Shown: positions 18,555 to 27,419, counted from the stretch's first letter. The stretch: 44,446 nt of DNA from Actinomycetes bacterium (GCA_021796455.1 JAKACA010000006.1:1-44446); one strand, 5' to 3'. Numbers and translations are program-made. Notes: generated from the letters alone by a model not told the origin.

Positions 18555-19111
18555 GTGCCGGAAGCAAGGAAGCGCTTCGCACGCACGAGATCCGCTCGCA
18601 TCTCGGCCACTACCGTCGCGCCACCGCGCAGCCCATAGGAAGGATGGAACGTCGGCACCACCACCGTGCTCTCGTATCTGTAGCTTCTGCCCCGTAGCTT
18701 CGTTACGGTCTCGTCGGTTCCAAGTACCGTGCGAGCGGCGAAGTTTCCGAGCGTCACGATGACCCGCGGCCGCACGGCCGCCACCTGCGTGTCGAGATAG
18801 TGACGGCAGGACGCTACTTCGGCTGGCGTCGGGTTTCTGTTGCCGGGTGGTCGGCACTTTATGACGTTGCAGATATAGCACGACGACCGGTCGCGACCGA
18901 GCTCCTCGCCGATCAGACGGTCGAGCAGCCTGCCAGAACGCCCGACGAATGGCTCGCCCTGAAGATCCTCGTCGTGGCCGGGCGCCTCCCCGACGAACAT
19001 GAGCTCGGCTTGGCTGCTCCCAGCCGAGAACACCACGTTGGTGCGGCTCTCGGCGAGAGGGCAGGCAAGGCACGCGCGCGCATCCGCTTCGATCTCGGCG
19101 AGCAAAGCCAT
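18551..19111 (-). CDS. Uracil-DNA glycosylase, family 4 (iron-sulfur type)
   Basis: This enzyme removes uracil from DNA formed by cytosine deamination. Family 4 features are present: GEAPGHDEDLQGEPFVGRSG at the active site, FHPSYGLRG as the second motif, and cysteines in CLACPLAESR and CYICNVIKCRPPGNRNP that would bind a 4Fe-4S cluster. The length of 186 aa is typical. It sits between alr and tsaE and overlaps tsaE by 4 nt, so it is part of that operon, although its function is unrelated. Confidence 0.94.
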   Translation of the reverse strand: MALLAEIEADARACLACPLAESRTNVVFSAGSSQAELMFVGEAPGHDEDLQGEPFVGRSGRLLDRLIGEELGRDRSSCYICNVIKCRPPGNRNPTPAEVASCRHYLDTQVAAVRPRVIVTLGNFAARTVLGTDETVTKLRGRSYRYESTVVVPTFHPSYGLRGGATVVAEMRADLVRAKRFLASGT

Positions 19112-19122
19112 CTATTCAAATG

Positions 19123-20358
19123 CTACCGGCCGCGGCCGGCCGACTGGCCGACCCGCGCGGCTTCACCTCGGGGAGCAGACCCGGTCCGGACGTAGGAGCG
19201 AGGGACTCTCGGCCCGATCCGGGTGACAACCTCATAGCAGATCGTATCGAGCACTCCGGCCCAGTCATTTGCCGTGAGACGCTCTCCTCCTTGCTGGCCG
19301 ATGAGCACGACCTCGTCGCCGGGAGCGACAGTCGCGTCGTCTTCGCAGTCGACCATGATCTGGTCCATGGTGACTGAACCGGCGAGCCGGCGCCGCCGGC
19401 CTTTGACGAGCACCTCGCCGCCGCCGGTGAAGAAGGAGCGAGGGATGCCATCGCCATAGCCGAGTGGCACGGTTGCGACGCGCGAATCGGCCGCGAGTGG
19501 AGCCTTCAACCCATAGCTGACCGCCTCGCCCGCCTTGAGATCACGAACAGAGCTGACCTGTGCGCTAAGGGAGAGCGCAGGGCGGAGATCGTCGGCCGAG
19601 CCGCCGGCGCTCTGGCTGGAAAGGGCCGCCTCCACCGCGGGGCTCGGGCAGTACCCATAGAGCCCGATCCCGCATCTGACCATGTCCAGCCGCGAGCTCG
19701 GCCAGGCGATGGCGCCCGCGGTGTTCGCGGCGTGAACGCGCCGCGGCTTGCTGATGCCGAGCGACGAGAGCAAGCGCAGCGCGATGCCAAGGCGCTCGAG
19801 CTGGCGTGCGGTGAACTCGCGGTCGGTCTCCTCTGCAACGGCCAGATGAGTCCACAGGCCGGCGAGCTCCAGCTCGCGGCAGTCTTCCAACAGTGGTGCC
19901 AGGCGCTCGAGCCCTTCCGGATCCACCCCGTCGCGGTGCATTCCGGTATCCAGGTTGATCTCCACTGGAGCCGGACCCGCGTCTCGCGACAGCCGTCGCC
20001 CCCTTGCCGCCCTTCTCGCCAGAGCGAGGCCCTCGAGGCTGTAGATGGTCGGCACGAGACCGTAGCTGTAGACCTCTGCCATGGCGTCCGCACCAGGCTC
20101 GGAGAGCACCAGGATGGGGGCTTCGATGCCGGCGTCCCTGAGCTCGGCTCCCTCGTCGACCAACGCGACCGCCAGCTCACTCGCGCCTCCCTCGAGCGCG
20201 GCTCGCGCCGCCGCCACAGCTCCATGGCCGTAGGCATCGGCTTTTACGACAGCGCACAGCCGCGCGGGCGCTACGAGCGACGCGAGGACGCGGGCGTTGT
20301 GCGCGATCGCATCGAGGTCGATGAAGACCCGAGCAGGGCGGCGCGCCCCCGCAGCCAC
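19123..20358 (-). CDS. alr: Alanine racemase
   Basis: Alr makes D-alanine for peptidoglycan. The PLP lysine is residue 39 in VVKADAYGHG, in the first barrel strand after RVFIDLDAIAHN. HLAVAEE and RCGIGLYGYCP fall in the barrel. The catalytic tyrosine is probably in VSYGLKAP, and GYGDGIPRSF begins the C-terminal beta domain. The ORF track starts at 20541, inside nnr in another frame. The GTG at 20358 has GGGAG upstream and gives 411 aa, near the family length. Confidence 0.95.
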   Translation of the reverse strand: MAAGARRPARVFIDLDAIAHNARVLASLVAPARLCAVVKADAYGHGAVAAARAALEGGASELAVALVDEGAELRDAGIEAPILVLSEPGADAMAEVYSYGLVPTIYSLEGLALARRAARGRRLSRDAGPAPVEINLDTGMHRDGVDPEGLERLAPLLEDCRELELAGLWTHLAVAEETDREFTARQLERLGIALRLLSSLGISKPRRVHAANTAGAIAWPSSRLDMVRCGIGLYGYCPSPAVEAALSSQSAGGSADDLRPALSLSAQVSSVRDLKAGEAVSYGLKAPLAADSRVATVPLGYGDGIPRSFFTGGGEVLVKGRRRRLAGSVTMDQIMVDCEDDATVAPGDEVVLIGQQGGERLTANDWAGVLDTICYEVVTRIGPRVPRSYVRTGSAPRGEAARVGQSAGRGR

Positions 20359-20362
20359 GGTT

Positions 20363-21778
20363 CTAGCTCCCTTGCTCTGGACGGAACTGGTCCCGGCCGA
20401 GCGCGGCGGTCGAGAGCACGTCGGCGACCAGCTCGGGCAGGTCGCCGGCGAGCAGACCCTCGGCCCGGCCACGACCCGCGGCGCGCCCGTGCACATGAGC
20501 AGCCAGCGCGGCTGCTTCCAGCGCGCCGACCCCTCTGGCAAGGAACGCGCCGATCACCCCGGACAAGACGTCCCCGCTTCCCGCCGTCGCCAGCCTCGCA
20601 GAGCCCGCGGCTGCCAGGAGCACTCGACCGTCTGGCCCGGCCACGACCGTGGTGGGACCCTTCATGAGAACCGTTGCGCCGGTTTGCGCGGCCAGAGCTC
20701 GAGCCTCCGCGATGCGGTCCGGTCCCGGTCGCCGGCCTGCCAAACGAGCGAACTCCCCGTCGTGGGGTGTGAGCACAACTGGTCTCGAACCTCGGGCGCC
20801 AATGACCTCGGCTGCCCGCTCAAGAGTCCCCAGCGCGCTCAGGCCATCGGCATCCACGACGGCAGGTACGGCGACATCGGCGACTAGACGGCGAAGGGTC
20901 TCGGCCGTCTCAGCAGAGCTTCCAAGTCCCGGTCCGAGCACGATCGCGCGACACCTGCCCGCCTCTTCCATCACGCGGTGGTAGAAGTCCCCCTGCTCGA
21001 TGGCGAACCCGACGGCCGGACCCACCGGCAGATGCCCCGGATCGGCGCCCGGCACGCCCAGGCGCACCATCCCGGCACCGCCTCTTCCAGCTCCCGCGGC
21101 TGCGTAGGTTGCCGCGCCGTACATCCCCGGAGAGCCCGCGACGATGACGACGCCATGTGACCACTTGTGGGCGGCTCTCTCACGCGCTGGGAGCAGCGCG
21201 GCCACATCGTGGTCGCAGACCAGGTGTGCCGTCGCCTCGACGTCGTCGATCGGGAGCCCGATCCGGCGCGTCACGATCGCTCCGCACCGCTCTGGCCCGT
21301 CGTTTAGGACCATGCCGGGCTTGAGGGCGCCGAAAGTTACCGTGCGGCTCGCCCCAACGGCCGTCGGGCACGCGATGCCGGACGTCGCATCGAGGCCGGT
21401 CGGCACGTCGACGGCCAGCACAGGAGAGCCGCCCGTCTCCGGTGCCTCATAGGTACCTCGGTACCCGGTCCCATAGGCCGCATCGATGACGAGATCGGCT
21501 CCGGTGACTCGTCTCGGCGCGCCCGAGACGTCGAAGACCACGACGCGCGAGCCCCGTCGCTCGAGATGGCGGGCCGCCACACGACCGTCGTTTCCATTGT
21601 TGCCGGGACCGGCGACGACGACCACACGCCGCCCGTATGCACCCTTCGGTCCGAGCATCGAGAGCGCCTCGCTCGCGAGCGCGGTACCCGCCCGCTCGAC
21701 GAGGACCGAGAGTGGGACGGCTCTTCCGGCGATCCCGTCGACGGCGCGCATCTCGGCAACTCCGAGCACGGGTTCCAT
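20363..21778 (-). CDS. nnr: Bifunctional NAD(P)H-hydrate repair enzyme (epimerase + ADP/ATP-dependent dehydratase)
   Basis: The protein repairs hydrated NAD(P)H. The N-terminal epimerase domain (about residues 1-200) shows VVAGPGNNGNDGRVAARHL. The C-terminal ribokinase-like dehydratase domain (about 205-460) shows VIVAGSPGMYGAA, VLTPHDGEFARLAG and the anion hole ATAGSGDVLSGVIGAFLARG. The length of 471 aa fits the fused form. It lies between acpS and alr, a common bacterial order. Confidence 0.95.
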   Translation of the reverse strand: MEPVLGVAEMRAVDGIAGRAVPLSVLVERAGTALASEALSMLGPKGAYGRRVVVVAGPGNNGNDGRVAARHLERRGSRVVVFDVSGAPRRVTGADLVIDAAYGTGYRGTYEAPETGGSPVLAVDVPTGLDATSGIACPTAVGASRTVTFGALKPGMVLNDGPERCGAIVTRRIGLPIDDVEATAHLVCDHDVAALLPARERAAHKWSHGVVIVAGSPGMYGAATYAAAGAGRGGAGMVRLGVPGADPGHLPVGPAVGFAIEQGDFYHRVMEEAGRCRAIVLGPGLGSSAETAETLRRLVADVAVPAVVDADGLSALGTLERAAEVIGARGSRPVVLTPHDGEFARLAGRRPGPDRIAEARALAAQTGATVLMKGPTTVVAGPDGRVLLAAAGSARLATAGSGDVLSGVIGAFLARGVGALEAAALAAHVHGRAAGRGRAEGLLAGDLPELVADVLSTAALGRDQFRPEQGS

Positions 21779-21809
21779 CAGCCGAGGCCCTCGACGAGAC
21801 CGGATCGGC

Positions 21810-22184
21810 TCATGCCACCACTACCACGGCCATGGCAAGTATCTCGGTGTGGGTGAGGGAGACATGCCAGCTCGTCACCCCGAGCAGGCCGGCGCGCTCG
21901 CGTGCGCGGCCCGACACGACGAGGCGAGGAGCTCCACTGGGTTCGGACAGCACCTCCAGGTCAGTGAAGTCAACGCCGCCAAGGCCAGTCGAGAGCGCCT
22001 TCATGGCGGCCTCCTTGGCGGCAAAGCGCGCCGCCAGCGTTGGAACCGGGTCGTTGCGGCGCTTGGCGAGGCTCTGCTCCTCGAGCGAGAAGAGCCGCTG
22101 GACGAGCCTCGGTCGTCTGACGAGCAGGGCCCGGAACCGACCGATCTCGACCGCGTCGATACCCGTACCGATGACCGCGCTCAT
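21810..22184 (-). CDS. acpS: Holo-[acyl-carrier-protein] synthase
   Basis: AcpS attaches 4'-phosphopantetheine from CoA to acyl carrier protein. The magnesium-binding residues are in GTGIDAVEIGRF and AARFAAKEAAMKAL. The C-terminal strand WHVSLTHTEILAMAVVVV is typical. The length of 124 aa is usual. Its ATG overlaps the glmS stop as ATGA. Confidence 0.96.
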   Translation of the reverse strand: MSAVIGTGIDAVEIGRFRALLVRRPRLVQRLFSLEEQSLAKRRNDPVPTLAARFAAKEAAMKALSTGLGGVDFTDLEVLSEPSGAPRLVVSGRARERAGLLGVTSWHVSLTHTEILAMAVVVVA

Positions 22185-24055
22185 TCGACCGTGACGACCT
22201 TCGCGAGGTTGCGTGGCCGGTCGACGTCGTTGCCACGCGCACGGGCCACGCCGTAGGCCAGCACCTGGAGGGGCACGACGAGCACGGCGGCGGCAACGGT
22301 CTCGTCGGTGTGCGGCACTTCGAGCACGATGTCGGCCAGCCCAGCCACTTCCGGGTCGTCGGTGTCACAAAGCGCCACGACGGTCGCACCGCGAGCACGC
22401 ACCTCCTCCACGTTTGCCAGCAGCTTGGCCGACAGCGACCCGCGGTTGGCGACGACGACTACGACGGCGTCGCGGTCTATGAGCGAGATGGGGCCGTGTT
22501 TCATCTCGCCGGCCGGATAACCCTCGGCTCGCACGTAGGCGAGCTCCTTCAGCTTGAGGGCTCCCTCGAGGGCGACGGCATAGCCGCCGCCCCTGCCGAG
22601 GAAGAAGACGTCGTCGACAAAGGCGAGCTGTTCAGCGGTGTGGCGGTACTCGTCGAAGCGAGCGACGACGTCACCGACGCGGGCAGGAACCGCCACCACG
22701 AGCGCGGCCAGCTCGGCGATCTCATCGGTGCTGAGGCTCCGGCGTAGCGACGCGAGGTGGAGGGCGAAGACCTGCAGCAACAAGATCTGGGCTGTGTGGC
22801 ACTTCGTCGATGCCACCCCAATCTCGGGTCCTGCACGCGTATAGAGAACTCCGTCGGCCTCCCTCGTCATGAGCGAGTCGACGACGTTGGTCAGCACGAC
22901 GGTGAGGGCTCCGCGGCGCTTTGCCTCGCGCAGGGCGTGGAACGTGTCCACCGTCTCGCCTGACTGGCTGATCGCGAGCACGAGGGTGCCGGGTTCGATA
23001 ATTGGGTTCCTGTAGCGGAACTCGCTCGCGATCTCGACGGTGCATGCAAGCTTGGCCCATGCCTCGATCGCGACGCGCCCGGTGAGGCCGGCGTGGTAGC
23101 TGGACCCGCACGCGATCACGATCACCCGCGAGATCGCGGCCAGCTCGATCTCCTTTATGCCGAGCTCCTCGAGCTCGGTCGTCCCGTCCGCGTGGATACG
23201 CCCGAGGATCGTGTCGGTGAGAGCGCGCGGCTGCTCGTGGATCTCCTTCGACATGAAATCCTCGAAGCCCTCGCGCTGAGCCGCCCGCACGCCCCAGCCG
23301 ACCCGCAGCCGAGTCGGCTCTACTCGGGTTCCGGCCCTGTCGACAACGCGGATCACCCCGGGCCTCAGCTCTGCGATCTCACCGTCGCCGAGCGCGTATA
23401 GCTCACGAGTCGTTTCGAGCAGTGCCGAGATGTCAGATGCGACCAGCCCGAGGCTGCTCGTCCGGCCGACTATGAGGGGAGACGTCTGCCGGGTGGCGAC
23501 GAGGACTTCGGGCTCGTCGGCCGAAGCGAGCACGAGCCCGAAGTCGCCGCGAATCTCGGACACGCATCGCTGCACCGCCTCGAGGAGTGAGGCGCCTGCC
23601 GTCACCTCCGCTTCGACCAAGTGCGCGACCACCTCGGTGTCGGTCTCGGATCTGAGGACATGGCCGGCGGCAACGAGCTTGGCGGCAAGGTGGCGGTGGT
23701 TCTCGATGATTCCGTTGTGCACCACCGCGACACGCCCGGTGCAATCGAGGTGCGGGTGGGCGTTTCCTTCCGTCGGGGCTCCGTGGGTGGCCCATCTCGT
23801 GTGCCCGATGCCAGTGCGCGCCCCCGGTACCAAGTCCGTACCGGCGAACCGCTCGAGAGCTGGGATCGACTCACCCCGGACGGCGGAGCGACGTCGCCAC
23901 AGCGCCCCGGTTCCGCTGAGTCCCTCGGCTTCCCCGGCCGTGGCCACGAGCACCACACCAGCTGAGTCATAGCCGCGGTATTCGAGGAGCGCGAGACCGT
24001 CGAGAACAAAACGCAGCGGATCGTCCGAGCCTGTCACCCCAATGATTCCGCACAT
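22181..24055 (-). CDS. glmS: Glutamine-fructose-6-phosphate aminotransferase
   Basis: GlmS makes glucosamine-6-phosphate, the entry step to UDP-GlcNAc and peptidoglycan. The mature N-terminal Cys follows the ATG in MCGIIGVTG. GHTRWATHG and HNGIIENHRHL mark the glutaminase domain. The two SIS sugar-phosphate domains contain CGSSYHAGL, SQSGETVDT and AEGYPAGEMKHGPISL. The ending LAKVVTVE is canonical. The ORF track extends to 24295, but the ATG at 24055 is required for the catalytic Cys; this gives 624 aa. No clear Shine-Dalgarno is seen, and the short leader shows no sign of a glmS ribozyme. Confidence 0.97.
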   Translation of the reverse strand: MCGIIGVTGSDDPLRFVLDGLALLEYRGYDSAGVVLVATAGEAEGLSGTGALWRRRSAVRGESIPALERFAGTDLVPGARTGIGHTRWATHGAPTEGNAHPHLDCTGRVAVVHNGIIENHRHLAAKLVAAGHVLRSETDTEVVAHLVEAEVTAGASLLEAVQRCVSEIRGDFGLVLASADEPEVLVATRQTSPLIVGRTSSLGLVASDISALLETTRELYALGDGEIAELRPGVIRVVDRAGTRVEPTRLRVGWGVRAAQREGFEDFMSKEIHEQPRALTDTILGRIHADGTTELEELGIKEIELAAISRVIVIACGSSYHAGLTGRVAIEAWAKLACTVEIASEFRYRNPIIEPGTLVLAISQSGETVDTFHALREAKRRGALTVVLTNVVDSLMTREADGVLYTRAGPEIGVASTKCHTAQILLLQVFALHLASLRRSLSTDEIAELAALVVAVPARVGDVVARFDEYRHTAEQLAFVDDVFFLGRGGGYAVALEGALKLKELAYVRAEGYPAGEMKHGPISLIDRDAVVVVVANRGSLSAKLLANVEEVRARGATVVALCDTDDPEVAGLADIVLEVPHTDETVAAAVLVVPLQVLAYGVARARGNDVDRPRNLAKVVTVE

Positions 24056-24123
24056 GGGCCAAAGGCTACCCGGGGCCCAAGAGCGCCCCGTGACAGGCAC
24101 TTGCGCCCGAGGCACCGCGACCT

Positions 24124-25449
24124 CTAGGCAAGCTCGCGCTCCACTACCGCCGCCAGGCGGTTCGCCTGTGCCTGGACCTCTTCGACGGTTGGGCCCTCGA
24201 CCATGACCCGTACTGCCGGCTCGGTCCCGCTCGGCCGGACGAGGACACGACCGGCTGTCCCGAGCTCGGCTTCGACAGCAGTTACCTCCCGCCACACCGC
24301 CGAGGCGCCTGCGAGGCGATGCTGGTCGCGCACGGGCACGTTCACGATGACCTGCGGCAGGCGTCTCATCGCCGCCGACGCGAGATCGGACAGCGCCTCC
24401 GAGCGCCGTGCGAGGAGATCGATGAGCTTCAAAGAGGTGAGAATGCCGTCCCCCGTAGAGGCATGCTGACGGAAGATGACGTGGCCGGACTGCTCTCCGC
24501 CAAGCACGTACCCCCCGGTCTCGAGAGCGTCCGAGATGTGGCGGTCACCAACTGGGGTCTCTACGACGGACAGACCCCTTTTGCTTAGAGCCAGGCGCAG
24601 CCCGAGATTCGACAGGACGCTCACGACGACGTGGCCGCCCACGAGCTGCCCCTGTTCGTGCAAGTCGGCGGCGAACAACGCGATGAGCTGATCGCCGTCG
24701 ACTACCTCGCCCGCGTCGTCGACCGCGAGCATGCGGTCGGCGTCCCCATCGAAAGCGATCCCGAGGCTGGCTCCGGTCGATCTAACCGCCCGCTGCAGCA
24801 TCGCCAGGTCAGTCGAACCGCAGCCTGCGTTGATGTTCGTGCCGTCCGGCGTCGCGTTGATGGCGGTGTGCTCGAGGCCGAGGCGGCCGTAGACCGCGGG
24901 CGCGACGTCGCTCGCGGCCCCGTTGGCACAGTCGACCACTATCCGCCCGCTATAGCCGGCAGCCGACGGGACCGCAGTGACGAGCCGCTCGGCATAGGAC
25001 ATGGCAGCTTCGGTCTCGATCCGGATCTGCCCGACACTGCCTGCAGCTCCGAGGGGGCCGCGGCCCGTTCGGGTGAGCTCCTCCGAGATGGCGGCCTCGT
25101 CGGCGACCGAGAGCTTGGATCCCCCGGCACCAAAGAGCTTGATGCCATTGTCCGAATAGGGGTTGTGAGACGCAGACACCATGGCAGCAGGCAGACCGCG
25201 CTCGCCGGCGAGCCAGGCGAGGCCCGGGGTCGGAATTACGCCGCAGTCGACGACGTCGCAGCCCTCCGAGGCGATACCAGCGGCAAGTGCTGCGAGCAGC
25301 ATTGGGCCAGAGCGCCGCGTATCGCGTCCAAGAAGCCAGGGTGACCCAGGTAGGTGACGGGTCGCCCCTCGGCCCAGGGCCAGGGCGATCTCCGGGGTGA
25401 CGTCGATGTTGGCAGCTCCGCGGATGCCGTCGGTGCCGAATCCCAGCAC
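24124..25449 (-). CDS. glmM: Phosphoglucosamine mutase
   Basis: GlmM converts glucosamine-6-P to glucosamine-1-P, the step after GlmS. The protein starts LGFGTDGIRG. The phosphoserine loop is VSASHNPYSDNGIK at about residue 94, the metal site is IAFDGDADRM, the sugar loop is GGEQSGHVIF, and the phosphate-binding loop is LVRPSGTEPAVRVM. The length of 441 aa is typical. It lies between rpsI and glmS, a standard actinobacterial order. Confidence 0.97.
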   Translation of the reverse strand: MLGFGTDGIRGAANIDVTPEIALALGRGATRHLPGSPWLLGRDTRRSGPMLLAALAAGIASEGCDVVDCGVIPTPGLAWLAGERGLPAAMVSASHNPYSDNGIKLFGAGGSKLSVADEAAISEELTRTGRGPLGAAGSVGQIRIETEAAMSYAERLVTAVPSAAGYSGRIVVDCANGAASDVAPAVYGRLGLEHTAINATPDGTNINAGCGSTDLAMLQRAVRSTGASLGIAFDGDADRMLAVDDAGEVVDGDQLIALFAADLHEQGQLVGGHVVVSVLSNLGLRLALSKRGLSVVETPVGDRHISDALETGGYVLGGEQSGHVIFRQHASTGDGILTSLKLIDLLARRSEALSDLASAAMRRLPQVIVNVPVRDQHRLAGASAVWREVTAVEAELGTAGRVLVRPSGTEPAVRVMVEGPTVEEVQAQANRLAAVVERELA

Positions 25450-25460
25450 CTGAGCAGACC

Positions 25461-25853
25461 TCAGCGCTTGGAGTACTGGGGTGCTTTGCGGGCCTTCTTC
25501 AAGCCGTACTTCTTGCTCTCCTTCTCACGCGCATCGCGCGTCAGCATCCCGGCTTTCTTCAGCTGACCGCGCAGATCAGGGTCGAGCTCGATCAGACCAC
25601 GAGCTATCCCGAGGCGAAGGGCACCGGCCTGCCCCGACAGCCCACCCCCGTCGATCGTGGCATCTACATCGATGTCGTCAGCCCGGTTGACGAGTCGCAA
25701 TGGTTCTGACGCGAGCATCCTGGCTGTAGCCGACGGAAAGTACTCCTCAAAGCCGCGGCGGTTGATCGTGATCGCGCCCTGTCCCTCCCTAAAACGCACT
25801 CTCGCCACCGCTCTCTTACGGCGACCGGTCGCTTGTACGAGCGGCTTCGACAT
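25461..25853 (-). CDS. rpsI: Ribosomal protein S9
   Basis: S9 of the small subunit, 130 aa. It has ATGRRKRAVARVRF at the N-terminus, GGLSGQAGALRLGIARGL in the middle, and the KKARKAPQYSKR tail whose last Lys-Arg reaches the P-site tRNA. It pairs with rplM upstream as usual, across a 79-nt gap. GGAGAGG lies 11 nt before the ATG. Confidence 0.97.
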   Translation of the reverse strand: MSKPLVQATGRRKRAVARVRFREGQGAITINRRGFEEYFPSATARMLASEPLRLVNRADDIDVDATIDGGGLSGQAGALRLGIARGLIELDPDLRGQLKKAGMLTRDAREKESKKYGLKKARKAPQYSKR

Positions 25854-25932
25854 CAGGGGTTCAACCTCTCCTTCGAATCGTGGACTCTGGCACTGCGACT
25901 ATTAGCGGCACCGAGCTCTGAGCCGCGCACCC

Positions 25933-26388
25933 TCATTGGATCCTGGCGGCGGCAGTCGCGGGGAGCCCAAGGGGCTGGGGCGTCTGCGCGTCATGGGGGT
26001 GCTCGGGCCCGGCATAGACCTTCAGCTTGGTCAGCATCTTGCGCCCGAGAGTGCCCTTTGGCAGCATGCCTCGCACGGCAGCGCGCATGAGCTCCTCGGG
26101 CTTGTCCCGCAGGAGGTCGGCGTAGCTGGTCGCTCGCAGGCTGCCCGGATAGCCACTGTGGTGGTAGGCGAATGACTGTTGCGCCTTGTTGGCGGTGAGC
26201 ACGACCTTGCCGGCATTTACGACGATCACGTGGTCGCCCGTGTCGAGGTGGGGGGAGAAGATGGGCCGGTGCTTTCCGCGAAGCACTCGCGCCACTTCGG
26301 TCGCCACGCGGCCGAGCACCATGTTCTGCGCATCGACGACGTACCAGACGCGCTCGACTTCGCTGGGTTTAGTGGAATAGGTACGCAC
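25933..26388 (-). CDS. rplM: Ribosomal protein L13
   Basis: L13 of the large subunit, 151 aa. It shows [37 protein letters not shown] and VRGMLPKGTLGRKMLTKLKVYAG. The start is GTG with AAGGA seven bases upstream. It heads the rplM-rpsI pair. The last ten residues (LPATAAARIQ) extend slightly beyond the usual end. Confidence 0.97.
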   Translation of the reverse strand: MRTYSTKPSEVERVWYVVDAQNMVLGRVATEVARVLRGKHRPIFSPHLDTGDHVIVVNAGKVVLTANKAQQSFAYHHSGYPGSLRATSYADLLRDKPEELMRAAVRGMLPKGTLGRKMLTKLKVYAGPEHPHDAQTPQPLGLPATAAARIQ

Positions 26389-26547
26389 CGATAGTCCTTG
26401 CTTGGTCTCTAGTCATCGTCGCTCGCGGCTGCGAGCTGCCGGCGGCTCGTAAGCTCACGGCCGCCCTTAGGCAGCCCGGGTTGAATGTGCTGCGCGCGAC
26501 ATCGCCGCGCACGCGTCGCGACGACAACAATAGGCGGTGCGAGCGCT
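26389..26547. other. Intergenic region between truA and rplM
   Basis: 159 nt without a gene. A promoter for rplM-rpsI may lie here; the minus strand has a TATTGT hexamer near 26530 that could be a -10, without a good -35. Several GC-rich partial inverted repeats are present, but none is a clear terminator or a known L13 leader. Confidence 0.35.
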
Positions 26548-27351
26548 TCAGGCAACCGAGCCCCAGCGCGGCGGCGACCAGATGCCGCCCTCTACCTGGT
26601 CGGGTGGGTATCTGACTTGCTCCAGGATGAGCCCGAAGGGCGGCGCCAGGCTCTGGCCACCGGAACGATCTTTGGATCGCAGCCTGGCCAGCAGATCGGC
26701 GGGAGTCATACGGCCCTTGCCGACAGCAACGAGAGCACCCACGATCGCGCGCACCATCTGGTGGCAAAAAGCGTTCGCCTCGATCTCGAATGCCAGCAAC
26801 CGTCCATCGCCCTCGATCGACAGCCTCGTCTCCTTCACGCATCTGACGGTCGACCCCTCATTCGGAGGACGGCGGCAAAAGGCGGCGAAATCATGCTCGC
26901 CGAGCAAGGTGTCGGCCCCGAGGCGCATCGCCGCGAGGTCCAGCTCGCCCGGCACATGCCAGCTGAAGGAACGAAGCAGAGGATCCGGCCAGGGTGTCCG
27001 GAGCAGTAGGTACCGGTACCTCCTCGACAGCGCGGACCGGCGGGCGTCGAACCCACTGATCGCTCGCTGCGCGTCCAGGACAGCCACCTCTGGCCCGACC
27101 TGGCGGGTCAGCGATCGCACGAGCCGTCCAGGTTCCTGATGGGCATCGAGGAGCCCCTCCGCCACGTCGGTGTGGACGACCTGGCCACGCGCGTGCACGC
27201 CCGCATCGGTCCTGCCAGCACAGGTGAGCGACACCTCGTGTCCGGCGAGCCGCGCGAGCGCCGCGCCGAGGCGACCGGCGACGGTGGGCTGGCCGGGCTG
27301 AAGGGCAAAGCCGTGAAAGGGGCTGCCGTCATAGGCGACGAGGAGTCGCAC
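26548..27351 (-). CDS. truA: tRNA pseudouridine(38-40) synthase TruA
   Basis: TruA makes pseudouridine at positions 38-40 of the tRNA anticodon arm. The sequence VRLLVAYDGSPFHGFALQPGQP is the canonical opening, the catalytic Asp is in CAGRTDAGVHARGQVVH, and FCHQMVRAIVGALVAVGKG is the conserved C-terminal motif. The start is uncertain. GTG at 27351 gives 267 aa and the homologous N-terminus but lies inside a perfect hairpin; ATG at 27408 lies in an upstream copy of a 23-bp repeat and would add 19 residues; the ORF track start at 27474 overlaps rplQ. No start has a good Shine-Dalgarno. It follows rplQ, as in many bacteria. Confidence 0.93.
   Translation of the reverse strand: MRLLVAYDGSPFHGFALQPGQPTVAGRLGAALARLAGHEVSLTCAGRTDAGVHARGQVVHTDVAEGLLDAHQEPGRLVRSLTRQVGPEVAVLDAQRAISGFDARRSALSRRYRYLLLRTPWPDPLLRSFSWHVPGELDLAAMRLGADTLLGEHDFAAFCRRPPNEGSTVRCVKETRLSIEGDGRLLAFEIEANAFCHQMVRAIVGALVAVGKGRMTPADLLARLRSKDRSGGQSLAPPFGLILEQVRYPPDQVEGGIWSPPRWGSVA
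27321..27343. repeat. 23-bp direct repeat, copy 1 (inside truA)
   Basis: This copy encodes LVAYDGS of TruA. An identical 23-bp copy lies at 27397-27419, on the other side of the hairpin. The flanking bases differ at both ends, so the match is exactly 23 bp. The copies are 76 bp apart, start to start. Confidence 0.95.
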
Positions 27352-27390
27352 ACGACAAAGCGGCCCCGGAGGGGCCGCTTTGTCGTGTGC
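27348..27390 (-). terminator. Perfect 20-bp-stem hairpin between rplQ and truA
   Basis: The arms GCACACGACAAAGCGGCCCC and its exact complement are separated by three bases. On the minus strand this follows rplQ by 74 nt and would be a very stable RNA hairpin, suited to terminate the alpha operon. There is no T-tract. It overlaps the GTG candidate of truA, so it could also limit truA translation or be an mRNA processing site. Confidence 0.8.
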
Positions 27391-27396
27391 GGTCGA

Positions 27397-27419
27397 GGCT
27401 GCCGTCATAGGCGACGAGG
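27397..27419. repeat. 23-bp direct repeat, copy 2 (upstream of the hairpin)
   Basis: Identical to 27321-27343. In the truA frame this copy supplies an ATG at 27408, because the codons are read in a different register from those in the TruA copy. It looks like a partial duplication of the truA 5' end. Confidence 0.95.

Noticed and set aside
18555-19073. N-terminal extension of the tsaE frame (331-aa ORF)
   Set aside because: It overlaps the uracil-DNA glycosylase gene in another frame and has no homologous look.
24056-24123. glmS ribozyme
   Set aside because: The leader is only 68 nt and shows none of the ribozyme's expected structure.
24056-24295. N-terminal extension of the glmS frame
   Set aside because: GlmS needs Cys directly after the initiator Met, which fixes the start at 24055.
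27344-27396. Transposon remnant with target-site duplication
   Set aside because: The 23-bp repeats are too long for a usual target duplication, and one copy is conserved truA coding sequence; no transposase or known terminal repeat is present. Kept as a structural finding instead.
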